NCBI RefSeq assembly: GCF_000002985.6
Contig: NC_003283.11
Coordinates: 744,001 to 808,000 of the forward strand
Direction of reading: 5' to 3'
Source of the DNA: Caenorhabditis elegans
Lineage: Eukaryota; Nematoda; Chromadorea; Rhabditida; Rhabditidae
Length of the DNA: 64,000 bases
Positions within the stretch are counted from its first letter, which is position 1. Every line of letters begins with the position of its first letter. Below are positions 11,837 through 24,000 of the stretch, one piece after another. A model generated the notes under the pieces. The model was not told where the DNA came from. It saw only the letters and a list, made by a program, of their open reading frames with translations, and did no database searches. The position numbers and the translations under genes were made by a program.

Positions 11837-12095
11837 TTAATAAATTGACAAGCCAAATTTAATTACCAATATGCTGAAATTGTACCTAAACTTATTTTCA
11901 GCTTTCAAAAATGTGCTGCCAACAACAAAAAGCCACTTGATCACAAAAAAATATTTCCATAAGTATCGATCACCCTGCAGAAAATCTGTCTTCCAGACAA
12001 TTCCCATACCATGACTCACTAGACTGAAAAAATTGATTAACAATTCTAGAGAATCTATAATTATTTGCATCCTTGGCCCCAAATAACTAAAATAT
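11837..12095 (-). pseudogene. Decayed sister of the small secreted peptide gene
   Basis: On the minus strand, an exon following a TTTTTTCAG acceptor (12028) reads SESWYGNCLEDRFSAG and then stops. This resembles CESDELVNCFEDRCSTG of the neighbouring peptide: same spacing of the NC.EDR core, with two Cys lost. A short Met-initiated hydrophobic segment (MNKFYNLNILVIWG) lies upstream as a possible relic signal-peptide exon. Evidence is a short alignment only. Confidence 0.25.
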
Positions 12096-12468
12096 TTAGG
12101 TTGTAAAATTTATTCATGTTGGAAGTTACACAAATATTCAACCGAAAGCAAAGTTTACAGGCAGGTTTTTTTAAGTGTATAGACTGTATTGATTTTTTGT
12201 AAATTTGTTCCATTATACCAACTGATGTTGAATGAATCTTTTTGACAACAATAAAGCTAAAACTTTCATTTTTTTTTTCATTAAAAATTCAAGTCCTGCG
12301 TTTTCAAGTGGCTTAAATAACTCAACATGATTCTCGGTCGCCCGGTTTCCAGCTGTCCCGCGTGATAATCCCATTTGGCGTTCCTTGCAAAGCTCCGCCC
12401 TTATCTCGGCGGATTTAAAAGTAGCAAATAATTTATTTCTTAATTTTTCTTATTGGCCAGAAAGTGTT

Positions 12469-13829
12469 ATGAATATTTCCAACCAAACTTTTCCTTACGA
12501 AAATTACATAGTTGTCTCTAAACGTATTTCTCATCTCGGCTTCTGCTCCACTTCATTTTTCTGCACTATTCTTATTATAATAATTGTGAAATTTAGTAAT
12601 AAAAATGTTGGAAGTTACAAATATCTAATGATTATTTTTTCTGTTCTGGGAACATTGTTTTCAATAGTTGAAGGGATACTTTGTCCGGTAATTTAAAAAA
12701 TAGTAGATCACAACTATTAACAAAACATTTAGAATGAGCATTCGTACACTGCGAGTTGGCTATTGTTCATTACAGAACGACCGTTTGGGCTCAGCCCAGA
12801 CTCACTAACACTATTCCTCGTACTTTACGCAGTATTATACGCAGCAACAATTTGCATGCTATCAGTACAGTTTGTGTATAGATACTGTGCAATATTCCAT
12901 CAATTTGGGTTAAAGTATTTCGAAGGATGGAGAATGTTGTCAATAGCTGTATATTGTTCCGGTTGTGGGATATTATGGGGAGGATCGATGTACCTTTTTT
13001 CTCAAGTTGATGATTACGCTAAGGCTTATCTCAGGTACATTACTAATAAGCTAAATCGGGTGTTAGAGAGAGCGACATTTGTTGAAGTTCTTGAAAATGT
13101 CCGAAATTTTAAAGAGGTGATACTTTTTAAATAAAATTGACCAATTGTGTAATATTTATTGGTTAATAATATTGGTAATTTTTCCATATTATTCAGAGGC
13201 GAAATGAGTATAAAATATGGAATCAACATTGACAATCTGGTTGCATTCACATTAGTTGCCTACGACAAGGATGGTCATTTTAGGTAGGAAATGTCTTTTG
13301 GGAGTTTAAAACATACAAAAAAGCTTTAGTTTCAGATGGTGGAATTCTATTGCAAATTTCATCTTATGCATTATCATGTTTGCTCAGTATGCAATTATGA
13401 TGTTTTGTGCAGTAGTTATGTATCGGAAAATGGAGGAGAACATGAAAATGATGTCTGAATCACTACGCAGAGTCCACCGGCAGTTCTTCCGGACGCTTGT
13501 CATTCAAATCATCGCTCCATCCATATTCCTATTTTCCCCGCTAACTTTTATACTATACCATCCGTTTTTGAATTATGCAATCAGTTTTCCATCCGGCATG
13601 TTTTTGTGTGCAATTTCTTTATTTCCAGCCATAGATGCAATTGTTATCTTGACTATTGTGAGAGAATATCGAAATGCCGTGAAAAGTTAGCGAAATCTAA
13701 ATGCTTAAATGCAACAAGTGAAAATTTTCAGAAATCTTCCGGTATGCGTGTTGTCGAAGGAAGCAAAATGAAGTAAAAACATCAATCACATATGCTTCTA
13801 CAACTCTAACAACTTCTACTGCTCAATAA
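12469..13829 (+). CDS. str-family 7TM chemoreceptor, 351 aa
   Basis: Five exons: 12469-12687, 12733-13034, 13197-13283, 13336-13685 and 13732-13829, total 1056 nt. Features: KFSNKNVGSYKYLMIIFSVL after helix 1 (str signature, with NKNVG in place of the usual SPxxLG), QFVYRYCAIFHQFGLKYFEGW at TM3-loop, RVHRQFFRTLVIQIIAPSIF before TM6, and FPAIDAIVILTIVREYRNAV in TM7. The last small exon adds IFRYACCRRKQNEVKTS and a Thr-rich cytoplasmic tail, a typical str ending; without this splice the protein would end early at VKS. A Cys pair in that tail could be palmitoylated (inference). The start ATG was chosen because it places Asn-glycosylation-type sites (NISNQT) ahead of TM1. Intact. Confidence 0.83.
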
Positions 13830-15048
13830 CATTAGTGTTGTTTATCTTTTCAGAACGATTTATTACTGCATAAAAACTACCACTTTTCAAAATGATAATG
13901 TTTTCGGTCCCGGTTTTTTAATGAATGAATAATTTAATCTTCTTATTATTATACAGTACTTTACGGGTTTTATAATGAAAAAAGAACATCATGAATGTTT
14001 TGAACATATGAAAAGCAATAGATATAATATATAAACATTTAATAATTAAAATTTCTATTTATAATATCCCGATAATGCCAAAGAAGTCCGGTTTTTGTCA
14101 CTGCAGTTTGATTTTTGAAAAAATACGTCAGGAAGTTGAACTCAAAAAACAAATGGAATTTAATAATTCCATTAGTGTTGATGTTCCTCAAACAGAATTC
14201 TTTTCCATTCCAAGTCACTATCTTTCCCTCTGGATCTTTTCCGTGTTCTTCTTCAATATTGGACACATTTTCCAAATCCCACTCGTTTTTCTCAAGGACT
14301 GGGTCAATTTTCATAAATGAAAATTTCTTGAGGGACAATTGATTGGTTCGAACTGAATCCATTAATATACAGTTTGAATATCAAATTTGAACTTCTTGGA
14401 GGATTTATTTCTGCTATTCGCATAAATATCGAAATTATTGCATCAACGTTCTCTATTGAACCTAATCCATTAGAAATTGTCACAATCATATTCTTGCTCG
14501 GAAAAATAATTCGGACGTTCAGAATTATATTCTCAATTTGGGATTTTACATTACTTGAATTTTCCAGTATTCCGTCTATTGTTTCTTCAGAGAGAAGAAA
14601 AATCTACTTTGAAAACTCCAAACATTCTTATCGCAGAGGTATGCGAGTCCAACGGTTCCGACAACTTTATTACTGAAAAGTATCGATATTCTGCAGGCAC
14701 TAGAGAATAACTTGGTTTATCTCCAAAACTAAATTCGAGTTTTAACGTTTCAATTTTCCAGCGGGAAACAATTATTTCAACAAGTGCTTTTGGAAACGAA
14801 TGTGCTGCAGATTCAAATCCTCTAGATAATATCAATGAGAGACAATCGCAAGTTATAGTATTTGCATACAAACGGAACAATCTGAGAAGAATCGTTTTGC
14901 TTATATTCGCAGCCGTGTACTTATGGAAATTTTTGTGTAGGTACATTTCAACATAGCAGTAGAGCGACCTGAAGAACGTAAAAAAACCAATCGCCATAAA
15001 ATAAATTGCTTTTTTATTAACTAAGTTTTCTATGTTTATCATTTATTA

Positions 15049-15681
15049 CAGTGCCGACCAAAAACATATCCCGTTTTCGTTTTTTGGTAAATTTACAAAT
15101 TTTCCAAAAGAGCACAACTTTAAAACTAGAAAACTTATCGAGAAAAGTTCAACTGATGAAATATTGCCCATGATTTTGTCTACTTGTATTCAGTTGTTTA
15201 AATTGTTTACCAGTGTAACGACAAAAAATACAGCGGCCGACATCTCGTCGTGAGCCCGTTTTTGACAACTTTTACTGATTTGGCCGTATCTCGAAAACTA
15301 AATTTTTTCAGGAAAAATATATGTTGTTATAGGGAAATAGTCGCTCACTCTCCCATAACTTTTTTGCAGGAATTTTGAGAACAAAGTGAATAGGCACAAA
15401 CGATGACAAATAGTATGAAAACTATCTTACTCTAACAACATTTCCAGAAAAAATTTCGTTTACGAGATACGGCCGAATCAGTAAACGTTGTCAAAAACGG
15501 GCTCACGAGATGTCGGCCGCTGAATTTTTTGTCCTGGCATTGGTAAAAAATTTAAACAACTGAATACAAGTAGACGTAATTATGAACAATACTTCATCAG
15601 TTAAACTTTTTTGTGCGCTTGTTTGTAAAATTTGTAAATTTATCAAAAATCGAAAATGGGATATGTTTTTGGCCGGCACTG
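15049..15681. mobile_element. Palindromic MITE with Tc1-like terminal inverted repeats
   Basis: Long inverted repeat: left arm from 15049 starting CAGTGCCGACCAAAAACATA, right arm ending at 15681 as its complement, each about 220-250 bp, with a ~150 bp centre. Both ends are flanked by TA. The tip closely resembles the Tc1 terminus (CAGTGCTGGCCAAAAAGATA, established), so it was probably mobilised by a Tc1-type transposase. No transposase ORF inside. Confidence 0.8.
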
Positions 15682-15685
15682 TATA

Positions 15686-15871
15686 TACAGTGTATTTTTT
15701 TTCTTCCTCTTCGACTTTAAAGGCGCACACATTTTTGCGCAATGATTTCGTCACGCGCCACCATTTTATTTTTAAATATTTTTTTCAAAATCAATGGGTT
15801 GCGCATGGCGAAGCCATTGCGCAAAAATGCGCGCGCCTTTAAAGTCGTAGAGGAAGAAAACAAATACACTG
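15686..15871. mobile_element. Second small palindromic MITE (TACAGTGTATTT ends)
   Basis: Inverted repeat of about 65 bp arms: CAGTGTATTTTTTTTCTTCC at the left, its complement GGAAGAAAACAAATACACTG at the right, flanked by TA. The arms contain CTTTAAAGGCGC, a core shared with other small palindromes in this window (28863, 36944). It abuts the Tc1-like MITE with only TA-rich bases between, so one may have used the other's TA as target. Confidence 0.75.
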
Positions 15872-17644
15872 TATGCAAAGTTTATTTATTTATTTTCTAC
15901 TATTCATTCAACATAATTAAAAAATTATTATTTTTCTCTTAGAAAGAATTTCGAATTTGTACAAAATGTCAGAAACACTTCCATCATGGCGCTCGCATTA
16001 CTCGGAAATCTCTTAATGCTGAATGTGAGCTTGGTTTTGAAATTTTGGATATAAAAATTCACATTGAACAGTTTCACAATATTGACTTTCCAATGGAACA
16101 TGTATTGCTCGAAACTACAGTGGTTTTTTGGTACGGTTCCCTTGTTAAATTTTAGTTCAAATCCATGTTGCAAAAAACAAAAATAAAACTCACTCGTCTC
16201 TTATTTCGAGTGATTCGTAGTGTTTATTCCGTTTGAGAACTAGTGACTGAAGTGGACCATATCTCAGACAATTTTCTGAAATGCGAAAGCACATGTCACA
16301 TCCTTGCCTACAAATGTCGTACATGACCATATAATCCTCTAAATGATTATCTGCAATGTCAAGCGGGTTTTAACCAAATTAAAAAGAAACGTACAATTCG
16401 GTCCGATTAATTCTTTTAAAACAAGGTCATGAAGAATCTTGTCATCTAGGCACATTCGGTTAACTTGGCAGGGTATCAGTACCAGTCTTTGAATTTTGAT
16501 ATCAACCACACTCTTCAAAAATCTGAACAGTTTTAAAATTAGTTTTGAAGAGCTGAAAAGAGCCTTGTTAGGAGAAAACTCTTAGAAACAAAAATAAATA
16601 CAATGTTTAATTCCAATATAAAGTTGCAACATATGTAGTTTTCTTTTTTTTAGATAGTAATTTTCGGTTAGTATAGTTTTCTTCTCTTTTTTAACACTCT
16701 TACCTGAAAAGTTTTGAAATCTTGTTGCTTGTCACTCTCTGACAGTTTAAAAATATTGAACAGCTTTTGCAGTCATAATCCTTTCTACGTTCTGAACCAA
16801 AGTTAATTGTATTCTCGGCTTTGCAATTAAAATCCTTTCGAATTACTACTTCGCGATGCATTTTCTTGATTTTATGGATTATCGCATTGTTGAAACTTTG
16901 ATTGACGAGCTGTAATAAAATTAAATGTGCCAAGTTCTTCTATCAAGTTTAATTTTAAAGGGACTTACTCTGTACTTCGACATAACTGACAAATCCTGTG
17001 ATAGATTCTCCACTATTGTATTCAATAAATAATCATTCCCAAATACTACGGTGATCGCTTTACAGTTCTGTTTCAAAAATGTTTTAGTAAACATTATATG
17101 TTATTCTTTTTACTTTTTTATCTTGTACTCATCCATTTTTTTAAAATTAACATGCTGCAAGAGTGCGCTATGAAGCTGCAACGTTTTACCAAGAATATTT
17201 CACAAGCATAAGAATTAAAAACTTACACGGAATTCATCAGAAATTGAACTTTTACTCATTGTCATAGAAAAAAAATCGGGTTTTAAAATTCAAGAAAACA
17301 CTGTTAATAAGCACAATATCGACTGTCCTTGCTACCTTATGGTGTGTGTATGTGTATGTGTATGTGTGTGCTCGTTGGTTCTGCTGCCGAAGAGGTACGC
17401 ATTCATAATCGATTACTTTCCAGAGCATAGACTACTCCACCGCGCATAATAATTATTGGGGCGCAATTGTTGACAAAGGAAAGGTTTTTTATTTGGTTTT
17501 TTTTTGTCGCCCGATTTGTTTCCCGTTTGAGTATTGCCGCTTTTTCGTCAGTAATTTTCGCATCCAAATTGATTTTTTTCTAAAGTCGGATTTTTTAAAG
17601 AAATAACTAGAGCCTTCACACACATTCATCTTCCAAAATGTTCA

Positions 17645-17953
17645 TCATTGTCTCCTCACAAGTGCAATTTTGTCAAGTGCAATTTGCTCGATTCTTAGTT
17701 TTTGGTCGACATCTGAAAAACAATCTACGAAAATAATGTTTTAATATAATTTTTGTCTTACCTTGCTCAACTTCTTCACTTTCAAAATTTCTGAAACTTT
17801 CTGGGTTATGCTCTACTCCAAAAGAAATACTGTACTGAGAGTTTCTGTAAGTTTTCAAAAAGAAATCGCATAGAATATTTAAACTTACTGCCGCAAATCT
17901 TCGCGAGATGTTTCTTCGAGTACGTCCAGCTCTTCAATGATAGGTGTAAACAT
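17645..17953 (-). CDS. Small acidic protein, 71 aa (hypothetical)
   Basis: Three-exon model: 17953-17889, 17844-17762 and 17712-17645, total 216 nt, all junctions GT..CAG and in phase. The protein begins MFTPIIEELDVLEETSREDL, continues through SFGVEHNPESF and EEVEQ and ends KLRIEQIALDKIALVRRQ, so it has an acidic N-terminal half and a basic helical end. No signal peptide, membrane helix or known motif. It lies between the broken F-box-like gene and srp-2; 17954-18853 beyond it holds no other gene that I can see. Splice consistency is the only support. Confidence 0.35.
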
Positions 17954-18853
17954 TTCAAATTGAATTGAACCAAATACTTAAAATATGACACTTTATGACG
18001 GCACAAAAAAGACAATTTTAATCTTTTGGCATAAACTAAAATGTGTAACATTTTTTGTGAAAATTTTTAATTGTAAAATACTTCGAGACAGGAAAAAAAT
18101 TTAAAAAATTTTCAAATATATTTCCAATTCAAATTTAACTATAAGCAACAAAAAAAACGATAACACAACTGAAAAGTCATATTTCTGTAGAACTATTGTG
18201 TTTTATAACGAGGTAATTCCTAATGACAAAAAATATTATTAGGAAGTTGAAAAATGTCAGTTTTGAAATTTGACACATGATAAGAAATGTGTTCCTGTTT
18301 CCGCATTTTTTATATTTGACAAATAATAATTGACCACGAGAATTGAACAGCTAAAATGTTTATGGGATTTTCTGCAATCTGGAATTAGCAACCATGAACG
18401 CGTTGAAAGCCGATTTCAGAAATTTAATCAATTTTTTTTTCAATTTTCTAGAACACTGTTTAGAATTAGTTTTATAATCTAGATCGTATCATTTCCACTA
18501 ATAAAACCAAATTAAAAACAATCTTTTGATCTAGCGGTCTTGTCAAAATTGTTCAAAGGTCTTATCAATCAACATTCTCCACCACATGAATTTGGAACTT
18601 TTTTTCTAGTTTCCATTATTTTATTTTTAGACTTTTTCATTTTCCCTGCGCTCTCTTTCCCGTTCTGCACTTGTCTGCGTTACTCACTTTCCATCTTTAG
18701 ATGTATATTTTTTTGTTTGTGTGCTGTGTACGTGAACGTTTAAAATAGGAAACCAAAACGGGAAAGGTCATTTTTTCCACTTCAAAGTTTTTGAAATACT
18801 ACTCGTAATTTTTCAGAGAAATAAATTTCCAAAAGTGTCATAATTTTCCGACA

Positions 18854-20546
18854 ATGTCCGATAACGCAACGTAAGTTTTATTCGTGGACCAAATTATAAA
18901 AAACTTTATAGATTTTTTGATGTGGGCAAATTTCGCAATTCTTTTTTGAAACTTATCCGCTGCCTTTTTTCTAGTCCAAAGTTTGTTCGAAATCCTCTAA
19001 ATTTCCTAGGATTTTTGGAGCAGAGTCTAGCCGTAGAAGCCTCTACATTTAAAATAATCATCACATTGGTATTATGAACCACAATTTCTGAGAAAAAGTA
19101 TTTTTGGATTTACATTAACATTTGCAAACGAGCATTGATTTACCAAAAAAAAAGTTATGGCGGCCCAAAAATATTTTTTTGAAAAAATACCATTTTTCCG
19201 CTAAAATTTTAAAATTGGCCAACTTTACATAATCAGAACTTGAATCTCAAATTTCGCCATCCCACCATCAGAATCATCTTCCAGCTCCCAAACCGACTTT
19301 GCTCTGAAGCTCCTTGCCACCCTTCCTCACTCAGGCTCCGTAGTCCTATCTCCACTTTCCATCTCTCTTGGTCTGGCTCTGATCCATGCGGGGGCTTGTG
19401 GTTCCACCCAAAAAGAGCTTGAAGATGTGCTCGGTGGCTCTAGGATTTTTGAGGAATTTTCTGGATTGATGGAAGCTGTTGGTGACACAGATAACGGCGT
19501 GGAAACGAAAATTGTGAATCGGGTTTTTGTGAAGTTAGTTTTAAAAGTTATTGTACCAATTTAAAGTTTTCAAACATGTTTCAGCCAAGCCTATACCATT
19601 CACCAGGATTACCTTGAAACCGTTGAAAAATTATACAAAGCTTCGGGTGAAAGCCTCGATTTTTCTCAGACCGAACAAGCGGCAAAGGTGCATCATGCTC
19701 GCCCGTTTTCCATAATATTCCACTTTCAGACCATGAACACCTTTGTGGAAAATCATACAAATGGAAAGATCAAGGATTTGATTCCGGCGGACAGTGCCAA
19801 TAATGCGTTTGCGTTCCTTGTGAACGCGATGTACTTCAAAGCGGATTGGCAGTCGAAATTTGCAAAAGAGTCGACTACTGGCAGAGAATTTTTCACGTCA
19901 GAAGCGGAATCTAGACAGGTACTTCTACAGGCCACACTGCTAAAAATCGCAAACACGGAAAATCGATCTTTTCCAGATCCCATTTCTCACGGAGCTCGAC
20001 GAGCACCGAGACTACACAGAGGATGTCTTATTCCAAGTGTTGTCGCTAAAATACGCGGATCCCAAGTTCACTCTGGCAATTTTCCTTCCCAAACAAAGAT
20101 TTGGATTGGTTGATGCTCTGGAGGTAGTTTAATGGCTCATTACAATTTTTTTCAAATTTCCCTTTTGACAGAAAATCAATGGAGAATACATCCAAAATCT
20201 GCTCAACGACTTGAAAAGTAGCTACGTTAGCGTGCAAATTCCCAAGTTCAAAATCGAAAAAGAGCTAGACTTGAAGGAAACACTAGAGGCTATCGGTATC
20301 AAGGAGATCTTTGCGGAAGGAGCTGACTTATCCGGAATCGCGGACAAGGTATTCATCTCGTCAGGGATCCACAAAGCAATCATTGAAGTCGACGAGGATG
20401 GGACCACAGCGGCGGCTGCGTCGGCGTTCAAGGTGCAGCTGGAAATGATGATCATGGCGGAGCCCACGCAGTTCGTTGCTGATCACCCATTTCTGTTTGC
20501 TGTTCTGTTTGAAAATCATACATTGTTCCTTGGGGTTCATGCTTGA
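18854..20546 (+). CDS. srp-2: Intracellular serpin SRP-2, 359 aa
   Basis: Cross-class serpin of the chromosome V srp cluster. Exons: 18854-18870 (MSDNAT), 19285-19533, 19585-19687, 19730-19918, 19977-20123 and 20172-20546, total 1080 nt. Motifs: LSPLSISLGLALIHAGACG, FLVNAMYFKADWQSKF, hinge VDEDGTTAAAASAF, and VADHPFLFAVLFENHTLFLG. No signal peptide, consistent with a cytosolic inhibitor. Counting from the hinge (P15 Gly, P14 Thr), P1 is Glu and P1' is Met (QLE|MMIM). An acidic P1 fits the published inhibition of granzyme B-like protease by SRP-2, together with lysosomal cysteine proteases (established). A TTTTTCAG at 18816, about 38 nt upstream of the ATG, is a plausible SL1 trans-splice site, and AATAAA at 20577 a polyadenylation signal. 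Symbol assigned by memory of the family, not by search. Confidence 0.82.
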
Positions 20547-20853
20547 TTTTTTTTGATCGGAATATTTTTTGGAAGAAATAAAGAGTTTTTTTTTATGGTG
20601 GCCTTTTTTGAAACAAAGCTACAAAATTTCGTAATGAGATTTTCTGAAAATAAAAAAAACATTACTTCGGTAGTTTTGTATTCGTTCCGAGAACAATTAG
20701 AATAACACGTTTTTTGTAGATTGTCTGTCTGGGGCGGAGGAGTTTTTATTAGACACCAGACACTCTCCTTTACAACTAATTTCCGGGAGTTATTATTCCG
20801 CGACACCTAGGCTCGAAAGTTCTACGCAACCAGTTTTCATATCACTATCCTCG

Positions 20854-21018
20854 TGGTGTAAGGCTGTCCCATCACGGTTTGATCTACAAAAAATGCGGGA
20901 TTTTCTGCCCAGAAAAAAATGTGACGTCAGAACGTCAGTTGAAAACTCTGCGTCTCAACTCCCGCATTTTTGTAGATTTTTCGTAGATCAAACTAAAAAT
21001 GGGGCACTCTGACACCAC
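20854..21018. repeat. Inverted repeat with GATCTACAAAAAATGCGGGA core
   Basis: Palindromic element between srp-2 and the next receptor: GTAAGGCTGTCCCATCACGG then TTTGATCTACAAAAAATGCG, a GTGACGTCAGAACGTC middle, and the complementary CCGCATTTTTGTAGATTTTT ... GATCAAACTAAAAATGGGGC. It ends only some 15 bp before the str start codon, so the receptor promoter must lie within or beyond it. Related sequences are at 28681, 31795 and 32500-32660. Confidence 0.75.
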
Positions 21019-21031
21019 GTGACTATCTAAG

Positions 21032-24000
21032 ATGTCCACGCAACGTGTTGTGCAATTTGTCTGCACTCCCCTTGCAATCATTACAAATTGCACTTTAATT
21101 CTTTTCGTTCTTAAAAAATCGCCAGAAAGTCTGGGACTCTATAAATATCTGATGATTTATATTGCGGTTTATGAGCTGCTTTTCTCAACTCTCGACATAC
21201 TTCTCGCCCCAGATGCCTATTCTTACGATACAATCTTTATCATGATCACGCGAGCCGACAAACTGATTCTACCACCATGCACAAAAGAAGTGGCATCGAT
21301 GATGTTTTGTGTTCTTTTCGGAGAATCTCTTGCAGTGTTTTCCATTCATTTTGTCTACAGATACTTGGCCATAACGGGGCGAGTTTTCGAATTGCACTTA
21401 TCATTGGTTTCATTGGGGATATGGCCAGGGTACGGTAGTTGTGCTGTAGGGGTACTGTAGGATTACTGTAGTTCTGGAATAATTGACTTTCCGTTATTTG
21501 AAGGGTTTTGGGTTATTGGGGTTACATGGTCGGGGTACTGTAGTAGCACTGTAGGGGTACTGCAGGGGTACTGTAGGATGACTGTAGTTTAGGAAAAATT
21601 GACTTTTCGTGTTTAGGAAGAATATTGGTTTGGGGTTAGATTGTCGCAGTACTATAGAGGTACTGTAGGATTACTGTAGTTCTGGAATAATTATTTTTTT
21701 TGTTTTTTGAAGGGATCTTGGTTTGGGTTTAGGTAAGGGTACTGTAGTATCACTGTAGGGGTACTGTAGGGGTACTGTAGGGCTCAGATAAACTGGAGTC
21801 ACGGCAGAGCGACAGAAAATCACTTCTAATCAGCAAAAGCTAGTAAAGCCATAGTTTATCAGCAGAGAACCACTGCTAATTAGCAGGTCATTGCTAATTA
21901 GCTAAAAAGCACTGCTAATTAGCAGAAACCCACTGCTAACTAGCAGAACATTGATTATTGATTTTATTTTGTTTTTTCTTCGTCGTATTTCACATATTTC
22001 ATTTTTTTGACCTTTTTTTATTGTATTTTTTGTGTGATATGTTATCAATATGTGTTAATTGTTAATTCCAGTGTGTTTTTCAAAGATTTGTATCATTCCC
22101 GGCTAGAAACGGAGGATTATGGCCAGAAATCCAAGAACAACAGTTCGAAGAATTTTGAATTCAGCACCCCGGAGTCTTCTGATTCAAAGCGTGACAATAG
22201 TTGCTCTAGGTAAATTTTTTAAATGATTTTATTGGGACTAAATAACTACTTTCAGACCCGACGGACAATAATCATGGTTCTCACCAGCCGGGAAGCAATG
22301 GTCCATCAAATTCAAGCACCCAGGCCGATAACTTCGAGACGGAAACAACTGCAGATGAAGAACGACAAAAGGAAGATGGTGTAGAAGATGAACTCGAAGA
22401 CGAAGAAACAACAGGATTCATTGATGAAGACGGGGAAATTCGTTATCCGGTCGATGAAGTGGGAAATTACGAGATCGATCAAGAAGCTGAAACCGATGAG
22501 TCATTTTATTTGGACACTCAACGCGATTCTTCTCTATGCGACGAGCGAAGTCAACTGTGTCGTTCTCTGAGCGATCAAAATCTGAGAACAACTTTTTTCC
22601 TCATCACTACTACCAACTCGAAAGCAGCCATTTTGAGATATCTACATTTTCACAATGTTTCACAAGATAGCATTCTCAGAAAATTGCTACTGAATGACTC
22701 TCATCTAACACTTGTAGAAGTATGTAATTTATGTGCGCAGAATATCGAACTGTAGGTTTATTATAAAACTAAATTTCTGAAATATATCATTACAGATGCA
22801 AATGTGAAGATATGCAAGAGAAATGCCAACTAATTTTCGGAGATCTCAAGAAATGGCTCGAAGTTATATTGAATAGTTTTGCGAATATCATGATGAAGAC
22901 TAAAACAACTATTTTGGAAGGATATAATAGCTCCAGTCCAATAAATAAGGGTATCTTTAAAAAAAAGCTACTCAGCGAAATGGCAGATAATGAAATGTGG
23001 ATGCACTTCGAGAGTAGCTTCGACGGAATCAAAGTACATAAAAATGGAAAGTAAGTATCTTAGTTTGATGGCTCTAAAAATTTTAATTGGTTTTCAGTCA
23101 GAACATTTGGCCATATAGTTTACTCAATTTGGATCTCGAAGACGTTCATCGAGCTTCTCCCCAGGCCCTCATTTTAGCAGCGTTATTCATCGGGTTCAAA
23201 AATCCGACAACGAAAATTCATGATAGACTTACACAATGGATTCTGCTCCAAATGGACGAACATGTCTTCTTCTCAGAGGGAGTGGCCTGGAAAGCGGATC
23301 TCACGTGTGCCAATCATGACGATCCAGTGAGATGAAAATTCAGAATTTTGAAAACAAGTGTTTGGTTTCAGGCACGACGAATCGTATACAATCAGTGTGG
23401 ACTCCGATCATCAGGTTCTTGCAACTTTTGCTTAAACCAGGAAACTGAGTGCAAAATCAATGATGAGTATACAACACGTAAGCATCATGAAAACTATTAT
23501 TAAAAAAATAATCACCTCTTTATAGTACGCGAAAATCTCACCGGATCGTGCCCTTCGACTATGAACGATGGCCTTCGTCAAAGAAACCAGCATTCTCATT
23601 TCCACAAGCATGTTTTGTATATGCATCTATGCCCGGTTGACTTGTTTCATTGTTTTGAAGAAGGAATTTTAAGCAATATCAATACAGGTCACTAGTAATG
23701 CCCGAATGCTCCCGAAACGTGTTCATTTTTCAGCATTATTCTCCAAAGGGAAATGGAATTTGTTCCCGTCAAAATCGGTGGATTTTTCATCAACACCTTC
23801 GCTTCCATCTCGATTTCGTTCGTTGTCCGGCAAAGCTTCACAGTGTACTGGTTCTGAGAAAGCACTGGTAAAAAGATTCGTTCAGCTAATTTCTGCAAAG
23901 TGAACACACATTTAGATTTTCGAGTCGATAGTTGTAGCAGCTGCATTTTCCGGTGAACTTGGAGGTGTACCATCGGCTATCATTCTCAGCATTCATGGAC

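Larger units (their letters stand above)
14039..17265 (-). pseudogene. Broken multi-exon gene with F-box-like N-terminus, carrying two MITEs
   Basis: Minus-strand exons can be followed from 17265 (MTMSKSSISDEF). Next comes LLNTIVENLSQDLSVMSKYR, spliced in phase to LVNQSFNNAIIHKI, which resembles nematode F-box segments (L..I...L......YRLVN.SF). Further in-phase exons give FLKSVVDIKIQRL and NHLEDYMVMYDICRQGCDMC. The next coding stretch (about 16145-15930) has lost its acceptor: the expected TTTGCAG reads TTTGCAA. Coding-like sequence resumes at 14970 (SLYCYVEMYLH) with a frame change near 14597 and another between 14362 and 14304, ending in an acidic segment (EKNEWDLENVSNIEEE). Two MITEs lie between the halves. 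The F-box call is weak; the coding nature and the breaks are better supported. It may instead be two genes. Confidence 0.4.
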
